Assembly (NCBI RefSeq): GCF_002532075.1
Contig: NZ_LYXE01000046.1
Location: 27,978 to 91,977, forward strand
Length of the DNA: 64,000 nucleotides
Source of the DNA: Candidatus Chloroploca asiatica
GTDB taxonomy: Bacteria > Chloroflexota > Chloroflexia > Chloroflexales > Chloroflexaceae
Reading direction: 5' to 3'
In this document: piece after piece, positions 48,947 to 58,568 of the stretch
Layout: every line of letters begins with the position of its first letter
How positions within the stretch are numbered: position 1 is the stretch's first letter
Translations under genes and position numbers: made by a program
The notes under the pieces: model-generated
What the model was told of the DNA's origin: nothing
The model's input: the letters and a program-made list of their open reading frames with translations, nothing else
The model's database searches: none

Positions 48947-51130
48947 TCACGGATTATTATAGACCCCGGCAAACCAGACATCGGCACTCGTCCAGCCGTT
49001 ATTGTTGCCATACCAGCCGTTGTTGACATAGAAGCTACGCTGATAGCTCGTATTGCAGATAAAGAGGAAGCATGAACGCTTGCTCCGTTGGGCGTAGCCA
49101 TAGGCGACCGGGTAGTGTTGCAACCAGCCGGTACCAACCACGGCTGGCGCACGCCGGTTGACGATCTGATCGCGGGCAAGATTGCGGTTGCGGTCACATG
49201 CCCCAAACCAGCAAAGACCGGTCGGATCGTAGCGGGTATTCATCCGCCACGCGGCGCTTGCCCGTGGCTGTACATACTTGGATGCATCAATCATCCGCCA
49301 CGGCCAGGTCGCCCCACTGCCGGCGATGCAGAAGGTGCCAATATGCCCACGGATCTCGCTTGTCATATTGCGCACGCCGGTATCCTGGCTCTTTGGCGCA
49401 ACGACATTGCTGCCGAGGCCGCCATTTTCGCGGTAGAGCCCCCAGTGATTGCGCCAGCGCGGGTGATTCTCGGATGCACGTCGGTCAACCCAGGCAAAGA
49501 GGATCGACCAGGCCGTTGCGCCACAGCCGCTGGCACAACCGCCCGTGGTAAACTGGCCGTAGCGAATGCCGCCCGTATTGCCGTCGGCCCACCAGTATTG
49601 CCACGGCCCCCACGAGTTGAGCGTTGCCCCCGCCCGGCTTACCGCAACCTCAGCCGTGCCACTGCCACCCCGATTGACGACGGGCAGATAGACCGCATTG
49701 GCACCAGTGAGGCCAAGCGCTTGACTGTTGGCAATCGCATACTTGACTGTCTCGGTGACCCCGCTTCCATAGGTGATTTCAACATTGATCGGCAACAGCG
49801 TTGCGGTATCTTCGGGTTCATCAAGTACCACCAACCGGACACCACGCAACTGTGTCTCCGCAGTCAATTGTTCCTGCTGGAGATACTGCGCTGTGGTTCC
49901 GTCGCCCGTCACACTGATCGCGGTAATCGGCTGATTCGGCAGCCCAAAGACCTCACGGAGATCCCCGCGGATCAGTGTTTCACCGTTGGTGCGCAGGTTC
50001 TGATCCAGTGTCCAGGTCTCTTCGACCCGTTGCGTCTGGGCGGCAAGCAACGGTGCGTAGGCTGACTCATACTCCTTCTTCAAGGCTTCCCACGAAGGCC
50101 ATTCTTCCTGTTCGCTCAGTGGCAACTCTTCGGGGCCTTCACGCTCGACATTGCCCTCTGAGTCGACGCCTTCGGTCACCAGTTCGGCTTCTTCCTGCGG
50201 CAGATCATTCAGACCCGGAATGCGTTGCGGCAGATCGCCAAGATTCACGACATCATCCACTGCAACCGTGATGCCCAGTGGCGTGAATGCTTCATACTCC
50301 GAGACATACGAGAGTGCATCGAGCTTGTAAAACTCGGTCAACTTCGCCCCAAGCGGCGCAATTTCAGCCAGTTCCTGGGTCGGCGACATACCCGAAACGT
50401 CCCAGTGCGACACAGGATAGTCATGCTCGCCAGCGGCAAGCTGAATAAAGCCGGCTGGCTCATAGCCGTTTGGCCCTGGCTTTTCAACACTAAATTCATA
50501 ATAAGCTGGGGTTTGCAGATCCGGGCGATAGATAATACGCACATCACGGCTCAGGCGAGCCTCGGCCCATTCGGGGGCGAGGTCGCTGCCGCGCAACTCT
50601 TCGAGGAACTCAATGGCCCGGCGTTGCACCGCCTCGGGCACCTCTTGACTCTGGGTGAGATTTGGGCGATGCGGGGCGGCGGGGGCCAGACTGACAGCAA
50701 AACTCGCCTCGTTCGCGACGGCACGCCCATTGCGCTCGGCCAGCAAAAAGAGCGGCCCATCACGCAGCGCGGTAAACTCAAGCGTGCCATCAGTCAGCGC
50801 AAATGTCGCACCGCCACGGCTACAATGGTCATAGAGACTCAACTGCAGCGCGGCAGCCTCACTCACCTCGAGCCGATAACGCTGATCCTGTTTGACCATC
50901 AAACGAACCCAGGCTGACCCTGAGGACGTTTGGGCGAAAGACTGCGCGAACTCGGTGCCCGCTTCGACCACGGGAACCTGGGCACAATTGGCAAGACTCG
51001 CCTGACGTGACGCTGCGGCCAAGAGCGAGGGCAAGGCCAACGCCCCTCCAAGCAGCACCACAACGAGCCATAACCCAATCAAACGACCCGACGTACGACC
51101 AGAGAACCGACGGGGTTGCTCCCTTCCCAT
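48947..51130 (-). CDS. Secreted protein with C-terminal papain-like cysteine protease domain
   Basis: 727 residues. N-terminal membrane signal (about 14-38), a PPC-like or beta domain (about 45-150), a long acidic middle region (about 150-480), the internal sequence NAVYLPVVNRGGSG (about 496-509), and a C-terminal protease-like domain (about 520-727): nucleophile Cys536 in ASGCGATAWSILFAW, His672 in QHYPVAYGYAQ and an Asn in FYVNNGWYG, the Cys-His-Asn order of papain-fold (C39/C10-like) enzymes. The family is my inference from motif order. ATG 51130 has AAAGGA upstream. First gene of the secreted-protease cluster; a 24-bp hairpin follows. The 265-base region upstream (51131-51395) shows no clear feature. 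Confidence 0.75.
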   Translation of the reverse strand: MGREQPRRFSGRTSGRLIGLWLVVVLLGGALALPSLLAAASRQASLANCAQVPVVEAGTEFAQSFAQTSSGSAWVRLMVKQDQRYRLEVSEAAALQLSLYDHCSRGGATFALTDGTLEFTALRDGPLFLLAERNGRAVANEASFAVSLAPAAPHRPNLTQSQEVPEAVQRRAIEFLEELRGSDLAPEWAEARLSRDVRIIYRPDLQTPAYYEFSVEKPGPNGYEPAGFIQLAAGEHDYPVSHWDVSGMSPTQELAEIAPLGAKLTEFYKLDALSYVSEYEAFTPLGITVAVDDVVNLGDLPQRIPGLNDLPQEEAELVTEGVDSEGNVEREGPEELPLSEQEEWPSWEALKKEYESAYAPLLAAQTQRVEETWTLDQNLRTNGETLIRGDLREVFGLPNQPITAISVTGDGTTAQYLQQEQLTAETQLRGVRLVVLDEPEDTATLLPINVEITYGSGVTETVKYAIANSQALGLTGANAVYLPVVNRGGSGTAEVAVSRAGATLNSWGPWQYWWADGNTGGIRYGQFTTGGCASGCGATAWSILFAWVDRRASENHPRWRNHWGLYRENGGLGSNVVAPKSQDTGVRNMTSEIRGHIGTFCIAGSGATWPWRMIDASKYVQPRASAAWRMNTRYDPTGLCWFGACDRNRNLARDQIVNRRAPAVVGTGWLQHYPVAYGYAQRSKRSCFLFICNTSYQRSFYVNNGWYGNNNGWTSADVWFAGVYNNP

Positions 51131-51395
51131 GTTGACCAATTCCTTTGTGCTGGACTCATCAGGGCCTCAAAACTGGCGTGTGGGGCAACTGCAAGCCAAT
51201 GCAGGGGGCACCTGGGCAAAGGGGAAGTGGCAGAAGGCGCTACAGTTGCACCTCAACCTGGGAGGCTCGATGAGCATATAAGCGTCCAAAACACGAACAA
51301 GGAGCGAGATTGACGCATTGTTTTGTTGGGATTGACCCCATCATAGCGCATCAACGCTGAGTTTGTGGAGGGAACAAACAGGGAAGTTTGGCGGA

Positions 51396-52742
51396 TCATT
51401 GGGGGAGCAAAACCGGAAGATCGAGCGCAACAAACTGGCAGCCGTGGCCGCGGAGAATCTGGATACAGCCCTGGTCTTCGCCCAGCGCCTCGCGCAGACT
51501 CCGCAACGCGGTACGCAGACTCTCAAGGCTCGCTGCGTCGTGGCGCGCCCAAAGCGCTTCGGTCAATTCTTCACGCGAGACGATGCGCTGGCGATGCTCG
51601 ACCAGATAGCTCAAGAGTTGAAACTGTTGCGGTGGCAAGGGCAACGGCTCACCGCGCAACAGGGCCGTTTTGAGTGACGGCACAATTGTCACCGGCGGCA
51701 CCTGGATCAAGCCGGGCAGGGCTTGTTCAGCCACAAAACGGCGAAAGGCCGGCGAAAACAGGGTTGGCTGCCCATTGGCATCACGGGTCACAAAACCATT
51801 CTCTTCGAGGCGACGCACCGCAGCCGGATGCCCGGGAGCAAGCAGCGCAAAGAGCGCCAGCATCTGCTTGCTCTCAGGGTTCAACCGATGCCACATGGCG
51901 CTCGAATGCGCGGCTGCTTCGCTCAGAAATGCATGCTCAAGTGTTGCCGCATCATAGGGGCGCTGCAACTCACCGATCTTCAGCAACTCGATCGCATGGT
52001 AACCGGCGATCTGGAGAAAGAGAGGATGGCAACCGGCGAGTTCCAGCAAGACAGCAAGCAAGTGTTGATCAAGCACAAAACCACTCTGTGCCGACAAATC
52101 CTGCAACAGCAGCCGACTCGCTTCAACCGAGAGCAACCCAAGGCGAATAACGGCAAAATCATTGAGCAACGCAACGTTCCACGCCTCAAGATGCGCATAG
52201 TTGAGGTCAAGCAAGGGGCACGACGAAGCAAGCACATAGGCAACCCGATGCGTCGTAGACAGTGCCCGCAGACTCGTGTAGAAGATCTGATCAAGCTGCG
52301 TATTCGCAAGCAAACTCTCGAACTCGTCGAGCAAAAAAATCAATGTGTAGCCGTTGTTGCTGGCGCGTTCAATGGCTGCTTCGAACTGGGCGAATGTTGC
52401 GCCTTCGATGCCATCCGCACGACACCCCGACGCAGCAGCCCCCGATACTTCGCCGATCGCGGCAAGTAGCCGCCCATAGATCATCTCAGGGTTCGCCTGA
52501 ACGAGACTCTGGCAGTCGAGGTAGACGCAACGGAGCAGGCTGACCTCACGCCCGATCTGGGCATGCAACGCTGGATCGCCAAGTTGCAGCAGCAGTGAGG
52601 TCTTGCCAATGCGCCGCGGGCCAATCAGCGCCACACTCTGCCCAGAGGCAAGAAACGCGAGGGCACGCTCGAGCAGCGGCTGGCGCCCATAGAGGTAGCG
52701 CCGATCACGGATCGGGCCACGGTAAAAGAAATGATTTTGCAT
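51396..52742 (-). CDS. AAA ATPase with C-terminal winged-helix DNA-binding domain
   Basis: 448 residues. N-terminal AAA/STAND-type ATPase (about 15-240) with Walker A LIGPRRIGKTSLLL and Walker B LIFLLDEFESLL, a helical region with AGCHPLFLQIAGYHA as in the AAA_14/orc1-like group, and a C-terminal OmpR/PhoB-type winged helix (about 355-445: LPPQQFQLLSYLVEHRQRIV, VSREELTEALW, RTALRSLREAL). Probably a nucleotide-gated transcriptional regulator; target unknown. GTG 52745 and ATG 52742 are both possible; GCAGGGTGG precedes. It starts 8-11 bases after the lysA stop, so it is co-transcribed with lysA. Confidence 0.82.
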   Translation of the reverse strand: MQNHFFYRGPIRDRRYLYGRQPLLERALAFLASGQSVALIGPRRIGKTSLLLQLGDPALHAQIGREVSLLRCVYLDCQSLVQANPEMIYGRLLAAIGEVSGAAASGCRADGIEGATFAQFEAAIERASNNGYTLIFLLDEFESLLANTQLDQIFYTSLRALSTTHRVAYVLASSCPLLDLNYAHLEAWNVALLNDFAVIRLGLLSVEASRLLLQDLSAQSGFVLDQHLLAVLLELAGCHPLFLQIAGYHAIELLKIGELQRPYDAATLEHAFLSEAAAHSSAMWHRLNPESKQMLALFALLAPGHPAAVRRLEENGFVTRDANGQPTLFSPAFRRFVAEQALPGLIQVPPVTIVPSLKTALLRGEPLPLPPQQFQLLSYLVEHRQRIVSREELTEALWARHDAASLESLRTALRSLREALGEDQGCIQILRGHGCQFVALDLPVLLPQ

Positions 52743-52753
52743 CACCCACCCTG

Positions 52754-54055
52754 CTACAGCGCGATGTCACGCGCAAGTAACTCTTCTTCGGTCTCGCGGC
52801 GCTGGATCAGCCGAGCCGAGCCGCCTGCTAGCAAAAGCACAGCGGGGCGTGGAACAAGGTTGTAGGTGCTCGCCATGCTCAACGTATACGCACCTGCGGT
52901 GGCGACCGCTACGATGTCACCAGGTGCACCGGATGGCAGGGCTATCTCACGCAGCAGAATATCACCAGATTCACAGTACCGGCCTGCGACCGCCACGACC
53001 GTATCCGCTGGCTCGGCGGCACGATTGGCTAGCAGCGCACTATACCGCGCCCCATAGAGCGCCGGGCGCAGATTGTCGGCCATACCGCCGTCAACGTGTA
53101 GGTAGAGCAGCCGTCCATCGGGCGCATATTTGCGTCCGATGATCCGATAGAGCGCAACGCCCGCCCGCGCAATAATGGAGCGTCCCGGCTCGATCGTCAG
53201 CCTAGGCAAGGGGAAGTTCGCCCGCGTACACGCCTCAGTCAGGGTCGCGGCAAGCGTCGTCGCGTAGCCACAAATATCAGTCGGTGGTTGCTCGGTCGTA
53301 TACGGAACCCCCAGACCACCACCCGGGCTCAATTCGGTCACAATATGGCCGTACTGGTCACGCACATGCACCGCCGCTTCAACCAGTACCTGCAGCGTCG
53401 CCTGCAACTGATCAAGCCGAAAGAGTTGCGAGCCAATATGGGCATGCAGGCCCAACAAGTGGAGTCCAGGTGCCGTCAGGATCTGGGCCACAGCTGCATC
53501 AAGTGCGGCAAGGGGCAGGCCAAACTTCGCATCACTGCTGCCGGTGGCAATATGGGCATGCGTCTGTGCGGCAATATCCGGGGCGAGACGCAACAAAACG
53601 CCCTGCGGTTGTGGGCGGTGTGCTGTCAGTGCGCACAGGTGGGCAAGCTCATCAAGATTATCCACCACAATCGCGCCAACGTCCCATGCCAGCGCCCGCT
53701 CAAGCTCGAACGCACTCTTGGCATTGCCATGCAGATGGACGTGCTCCATCGGCACCCCGGCCCGCTGGGCCACGCGCAACTCAGTCGCCGACACCACATC
53801 CAACCCGAGGCCTTCCTCGGCAACGATCTGGGCGAGCGCGGTATTAAGCAACGCCTTGCTTGCATAGTGGACGCGATGCTGCGCCGGGTAGACTTCGGCA
53901 AATGCCGCCCGATAGGTGCGCATCGCGCTGCGCAGCGTCACCTCATCAAAGACATAGAGCGGCGTCCCATGCTGCTCGGTCAGTGCAACCAGATCGCATC
54001 CCCCAAGCGTGAGCCGCCCATCACACACCGCAACCGTCTCGGGCCACACATACAT
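52754..54055 (-). CDS. lysA: Diaminopimelate decarboxylase
   Basis: PLP enzyme making L-lysine from meso-diaminopimelate, last step of lysine synthesis, cytoplasmic, 433 residues. PLP lysine in HYASKALLN, HLHGNAKS, LHAHIGSQLF, the phosphate-binding GGGLGVPY, EPGRSIIARAG and the second-subunit active-site Cys in CESGDILL are present. The gene follows sucB on the same strand with a 94-base gap and is followed directly by the AAA/winged-helix gene. Nothing unusual in length or motifs. Confidence 0.95.
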   Translation of the reverse strand: MYVWPETVAVCDGRLTLGGCDLVALTEQHGTPLYVFDEVTLRSAMRTYRAAFAEVYPAQHRVHYASKALLNTALAQIVAEEGLGLDVVSATELRVAQRAGVPMEHVHLHGNAKSAFELERALAWDVGAIVVDNLDELAHLCALTAHRPQPQGVLLRLAPDIAAQTHAHIATGSSDAKFGLPLAALDAAVAQILTAPGLHLLGLHAHIGSQLFRLDQLQATLQVLVEAAVHVRDQYGHIVTELSPGGGLGVPYTTEQPPTDICGYATTLAATLTEACTRANFPLPRLTIEPGRSIIARAGVALYRIIGRKYAPDGRLLYLHVDGGMADNLRPALYGARYSALLANRAAEPADTVVAVAGRYCESGDILLREIALPSGAPGDIVAVATAGAYTLSMASTYNLVPRPAVLLLAGGSARLIQRRETEEELLARDIAL

Positions 54056-54101
54056 CAGTGCTGCTCCTCAATAAGCCGATCACTTCGACGACCCTGTGCG
54101 C

Positions 54102-54130
54102 CGGTGCGGGGAGCCAGCATGCTGGCACCG
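54102..54130 (-). terminator. Weak palindrome between sucB and lysA
   Basis: Central 14-bp palindrome GCCAGCATGCTGGC (54113-54126) with partial outer pairing CGGTGC / GCACCG. Position after the sucB stop suggests a terminator or a promoter-region element for lysA; no T-run. Confidence 0.35.
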
Positions 54131-54149
54131 CGCACGACGCACAAACGGA

Positions 54150-55487
54150 TCACCCTTCAAGCAGTAACGCTTCAGGATCTTCCATCAACTCTTTGAGCCG
54201 CACCAGGAAGCGCACTGCCGTACTCCCATCAATCAGGCGATGGTCATAACTGAGCGCCAGATACATCATCGGGCGGATCACAATCTGACCATCACGCACA
54301 ATCGGGCGCTCTTCGATCTTGTGGAGACCGAGGATGCCAACTTGCGGCGCATTGAGGATGGGCGTGGACATCAACGAGCCATAGACACCGCCATTCGTAA
54401 TCGTAAAGGTGCCCCCCATCAATTCAGCGAGGCTGAGGGTACCGTTGCGGGCTTTGCCCGCTAGCAAGCCGATCTCCTGCTCGATCTGCGCAAAGCTCTT
54501 GCGGTCAGCATCGCGCACCACCGGCACCACCAGGCCCTCTTCAACGCCAACCGCCATCCCGATATCGTAGTAGTGCTTAATCACCACTTCTTCGCCCTGA
54601 ATTTCGGCATTGACCGTCGGGAAGGCCTTGAGTGCCCCGACTGCGGCTTTGGTAAAGAACGACATAAAACCGAGGTTAACCCCGTGACGCTCTTTGAAAC
54701 CGTCCTTATGGCGCTTGCGCAATTCCATCACGCTGCTCATATCAACCTCATTAAAGGTTGTGAGCATAGCGGCGGTCTGCTGAGCTTCGACCAGACGACG
54801 GGCGATCGTCTGGCGGCGACGCGTCAGGCGTTGCCGTTCCTCACGGCGACCATCGCCCCCCGCAGCTACCACTGGGGCCGGCGTTGGTGCATACTCGATA
54901 GGCGTTGGGGCCGGGGCAGGAATGGGACGAACCGGTGCTGCCGGTGCCGCTCGTGGGGGATCAACTGGTTGGGGACGCGCAGGTGCCGCAGGTACCGCAG
55001 GTACCGCAACGGCACTGGTCGCAGGAGCCTCCACGCTCCGCAGCACATCCTCTTTCGTAATGCGCCCATCAGGGCCAGTTCCGCTGAGGGTACGCAGATC
55101 AATGCCATGCTGCGCGGCCACTTTCTGGGCCGTCGGGGTAGCGACGACGCCACCGGGTAGACTCACCGCTTCCTCTTGCGTGGTATGGGCACCATTCTCA
55201 CTCCGGACTGCGGTGGCAGTCGGTGGCGGAACCACGACGGTCACCGCCGAACCGGGAACAATCGTCGTCAACACATCACCAATGCCGACCGTCGCCCCCT
55301 CTTGCACCAGCAGCGCACCGATTACCCCAGCATGGTCAGCTGCAACCTCAAGATTGACCTTATCGGTTTCAAGTTCAACGACTGGCTCACCAGCGGCAAC
55401 CGCCTCACCCGCTTGCTTCAACCAGCGCGCCACAATCGCTTCCACAATCGACTCACCGAGCGCTGGAACTTTGATCTCATATGCCAT
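54150..55487 (-). CDS. sucB: 2-oxoglutarate dehydrogenase E2, dihydrolipoamide succinyltransferase
   Basis: Core of the 2-oxoglutarate dehydrogenase complex, moving the succinyl group to CoA, 445 residues. Lipoyl domain (1-77) with the lipoylated Lys in [12 protein letters not shown], Ala/Pro linkers, peripheral-subunit-binding domain (about 118-155, [20 protein letters not shown]), a second Pro/Ala linker, and the catalytic domain (about 215-445) ending in [16 protein letters not shown] with the active His. ATG 55487 is chosen for GCGGAG upstream and the canonical start [13 protein letters not shown]. Follows sucA after 40 bases. Lpd (E3) is not in the window. Confidence 0.95.
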   Translation of the reverse strand: MAYEIKVPALGESIVEAIVARWLKQAGEAVAAGEPVVELETDKVNLEVAADHAGVIGALLVQEGATVGIGDVLTTIVPGSAVTVVVPPPTATAVRSENGAHTTQEEAVSLPGGVVATPTAQKVAAQHGIDLRTLSGTGPDGRITKEDVLRSVEAPATSAVAVPAVPAAPARPQPVDPPRAAPAAPVRPIPAPAPTPIEYAPTPAPVVAAGGDGRREERQRLTRRRQTIARRLVEAQQTAAMLTTFNEVDMSSVMELRKRHKDGFKERHGVNLGFMSFFTKAAVGALKAFPTVNAEIQGEEVVIKHYYDIGMAVGVEEGLVVPVVRDADRKSFAQIEQEIGLLAGKARNGTLSLAELMGGTFTITNGGVYGSLMSTPILNAPQVGILGLHKIEERPIVRDGQIVIRPMMYLALSYDHRLIDGSTAVRFLVRLKELMEDPEALLLEG

Positions 55488-55527
55488 ATGCTTGCTCCGC
55501 AAAGTCACTCACAAAACACCCCCAGGC

Positions 55528-58323
55528 TTACCGTACGGTACTAACCACAACCCCGGCGACGGCTTCACGCAAGATGCGCTGCTGCTCGCGGGCATGCAGA
55601 CTATGCATGCCCTCAGCCGTTGAAGCCGACTCACCCCTCCCGACATAACGGAACGTCAGGCCATCATCAAGGATCGCCTGCAACCGCGGGGCGATATACG
55701 ACCATGCGCCCATATTTTGTGGCTCTTCCTGCATCCAGATCACCTCGTGCAGATTGGGGTAGCGCTCAAGCGTCGCCCGCAGATCGTGCTCGGGGAACGG
55801 ATAGAGCATCTCGACACGCACGAGATCAACGCTGCCGCCCGCTCGTTCGAGTTCACCCGAGGCTAGCAGATCAATCGCGACCTTGCCACTACAGAGAATG
55901 AGCCTGGTCACATCTTCGGGAGGCGGCGCATCGGCCCCGCGATCGAGCACCGGCTTGAAGGGGCCAGCCGTCAGATCGCTAAGCGACGAATTCGAGCGCG
56001 GGTTGCGCAACAGGCTCTTGGGCGTCATCACAATCAGCGGGCGCGGATGCAGCGCCAGCGCCGACGCTTGGTAGCGCAACAAGTGGAAATACTGAGCCGC
56101 CGTGGTCGGATTCGCCACCCGGATATTATCGGTGGCGGCGAGTTGCAAAAAGCGTTCGAGGCGCGCCGACGAATGCTCGGGGCCCTGACCCTCGTAGCCA
56201 TGCGGCAACAAGAGCACCAGGGCGGGATCAACGGCCCACTTCGAGCGCCCCGCGACAATGAACTGATCAATGATCACCTGCGCCCCATTGGCAAAATCGC
56301 CAAACTGCGCCTCCCAGAGCACCATCGTGCCGGGAGCGTGGGTGCTATAGCCATATTCAAACGCAAGCACAGCCGCCTCCGAGAGCGGACTATTGTAGAG
56401 AGCGAACGCAGCGCGGGCCTGGGGCATATGGTGCAACGGAACAAAGCGTTCGCCCGTCAGCGAATCGTGCAGCACCAGATGGCGCTGGCTAAAAGTACCG
56501 CGCTCGCTATCCTGTCCAGTCATACGGATCGGCGTACCGTCAGCCAGAATCGCCGCAAATGCGAGCGCCTCGGCATGCGCCCACTCAATCCCAGCGTGGT
56601 CATGGATCGTCTGGCGGCGGCGCTGCAACATCCGTTCCAGCTTGGGGTGCGCAATAAACTCTTCGGGGCGATCAAGCAGCGCCTCATTCAACTCAAGCAA
56701 CTTCTGCGCCGAGATCGGCTTGGCAAAGATCGTTTCGCGCAAGGGGTTGGCGAGAGGGGCAGGCGGCAACTCCTCGGTCGGTGGCAGGCTGGCCGCGAGG
56801 CGCTGACGCTCACGCACCGTATCAAACGCCTGTTGCAGCCGCTGCATGACGCCCTCCACCCGAGCCTGGGCTTCTTCGTGGGTAATCACACCACGGCGCT
56901 CTAGCTCGCGTGCCCAGATCTCACGTACCGTCGGATGATTGCGGATCTTCTCATACATCCGGGGTTGGGTAAATTCCGGCTCATCACCCTCGTTGTGGCC
57001 CCATCGCCGATAGCCGACCAGGTCAATCAAGATATCCTTCTGGAACTTGTCGCGGTACGCCCAGGCCATGCGAGCGACCGAAATGCACGCCTCGGGGTTA
57101 TCGGCATTGACATGCACAACCGGCATCTCGAAGCCGCGGGCAAGATCAGAAGCATAGAGCGTTGAGCGTGATTCTTGATAATCGGTGGTAAAACCGATCT
57201 GATTATTTAAAATAATATGGATCGTTCCGCCAACGTGATAGCCTTCCAGCCGCGACATATTGAGGGTCTCGGCGACGATCCCCTGCCCGGGGAAGGCCGC
57301 ATCGCCGTGGATCAAGATGGCGAGTGACTCCTTCTCGTCCTCCTCGGGATAGCCAGGGCGCGTACGTTTCTCCTGGGCAGCGCGGGCACGCCCGACAATC
57401 ACCGGATTCACATACTCCAGGTGGCTCGGATTGGGCGAGAGGGTAATCGGCATCTCAGAGACACCACTCTCACGATAGGCCTTGCGAGCGCCAAGGTGAT
57501 ATTTGACATCACCCGTCCAACCCAGGTAGGTATCTTTCGTATAATCTGGCGTATGAAATTCACTCAGAATTGACGAGTATGGTTTCCCAAGAATATGGGC
57601 AAGCACATTGATCCGCCCACGGTGAGCCATACCGATCACGACCTCACGGGTACCACCAGCAGCGGCATTGCGAATAATCGCATCAATCACGGGCACCAGC
57701 ATATCGGTGCCCTCGATCGAAAACCGCTTTTGCCCGGGGAAGGTCTTATGCAAAAAGCGCTCGAAGGTCTCGACCTCAGTCAGGCGGTCGAGCAACTCAC
57801 GCTGGCGATCGGTATCGAGATCAAAGGCAAAGCGGCCACTCTCTGCCGCCTCACGGATCCAGTTCCGCTCTTCCCAGTTCTGGATCTGATCGGTCTCATA
57901 GCCAATCGCCCCCGAATAGATCTGGCGCAAACGCTCGACCCCTTCAGCGGCATTGCGAACATGGGTCGCCACAGGCCCACGGATAATATGGGCGGGCAGC
58001 ATCGCGAGGTCAGCCTGGGTCACCCCGTGCGAGATCAATTCCAACCCAGGATCACCGGGCGGGTCACTCCCCAGCGGATCGATCCGGGCCGCCACGTGAC
58101 CCAGTTCACGCAAATACCGGATCAGGCGTGCCGCACCAACAATGCGCGTCACATCAAGTCCGGCCCCATGCTCGCTATCGCGCACCTCAACCCCAGGAGG
58201 CGTCCACGCCGCAAAAAAATCGCGGGTTGCCGCATCAACCGAGTCAGGATCGGCCTGATAGCGTTCGTACAACTCCATCAAGTAGCCCGCATTGGGGCCA
58301 TGAAACTGCAGCCATTCGCTCAT
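55528..58323 (-). CDS. sucA: 2-oxoglutarate dehydrogenase E1 component
   Basis: Thiamine-diphosphate-dependent E1 that decarboxylates 2-oxoglutarate, 931 residues, full length for the OGDH family. N-terminal E2-binding segment (LMELYERYQADPDSVD), VIGMAHRGRINVLAHILGKP, the ThDP/Mg region HGDAAFPGQGIVAETLNMS, NPSHLEYVNPV, and the C-terminal transketolase-like ..APGTMVLWEAQFGDFANGAQ and ILCSGKVAIDLL. The oxidative citric acid cycle is therefore probably complete at this step. Operon sucA-sucB. The 245-base gap upstream contains a strong hairpin and no other visible feature. Confidence 0.96.
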   Translation of the reverse strand: MSEWLQFHGPNAGYLMELYERYQADPDSVDAATRDFFAAWTPPGVEVRDSEHGAGLDVTRIVGAARLIRYLRELGHVAARIDPLGSDPPGDPGLELISHGVTQADLAMLPAHIIRGPVATHVRNAAEGVERLRQIYSGAIGYETDQIQNWEERNWIREAAESGRFAFDLDTDRQRELLDRLTEVETFERFLHKTFPGQKRFSIEGTDMLVPVIDAIIRNAAAGGTREVVIGMAHRGRINVLAHILGKPYSSILSEFHTPDYTKDTYLGWTGDVKYHLGARKAYRESGVSEMPITLSPNPSHLEYVNPVIVGRARAAQEKRTRPGYPEEDEKESLAILIHGDAAFPGQGIVAETLNMSRLEGYHVGGTIHIILNNQIGFTTDYQESRSTLYASDLARGFEMPVVHVNADNPEACISVARMAWAYRDKFQKDILIDLVGYRRWGHNEGDEPEFTQPRMYEKIRNHPTVREIWARELERRGVITHEEAQARVEGVMQRLQQAFDTVRERQRLAASLPPTEELPPAPLANPLRETIFAKPISAQKLLELNEALLDRPEEFIAHPKLERMLQRRRQTIHDHAGIEWAHAEALAFAAILADGTPIRMTGQDSERGTFSQRHLVLHDSLTGERFVPLHHMPQARAAFALYNSPLSEAAVLAFEYGYSTHAPGTMVLWEAQFGDFANGAQVIIDQFIVAGRSKWAVDPALVLLLPHGYEGQGPEHSSARLERFLQLAATDNIRVANPTTAAQYFHLLRYQASALALHPRPLIVMTPKSLLRNPRSNSSLSDLTAGPFKPVLDRGADAPPPEDVTRLILCSGKVAIDLLASGELERAGGSVDLVRVEMLYPFPEHDLRATLERYPNLHEVIWMQEEPQNMGAWSYIAPRLQAILDDGLTFRYVGRGESASTAEGMHSLHAREQQRILREAVAGVVVSTVR

Positions 58324-58444
58324 ACGCTTCTCTGTTTCTCACGTTCCACCGCGGTTGCGCTCACCTGGCCTGCCCGTATGCTGATCACTGGCGCGTTTCG
58401 GTGGATCTTTCTTGCACAATTCTTGCTGGCTCGTATTGTACCAT

Positions 58445-58511
58445 GAGCCCATAGTGAATGGGTGGAGACGAGGGGCGCTGCCCCTGGTGTCCACCCATTC
58501 ACTATAGGCTC
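58445..58511 (-). terminator. 22-bp hairpin after the giant surface-protein gene
   Basis: Arms 58445-58466 and 58490-58511 pair over 22 bp with one mismatch; the loop contains a smaller palindrome AGGGGCGCTGCCCCT. Lies 58 bases after the stop of the surface protein gene and 122 bases upstream of sucA. Confidence 0.7.
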
Positions 58512-58568
58512 AGCACTGGGCCACAGACATCATCCGCATAAAGCCTGCGACGCGACAGAAACGCACCC

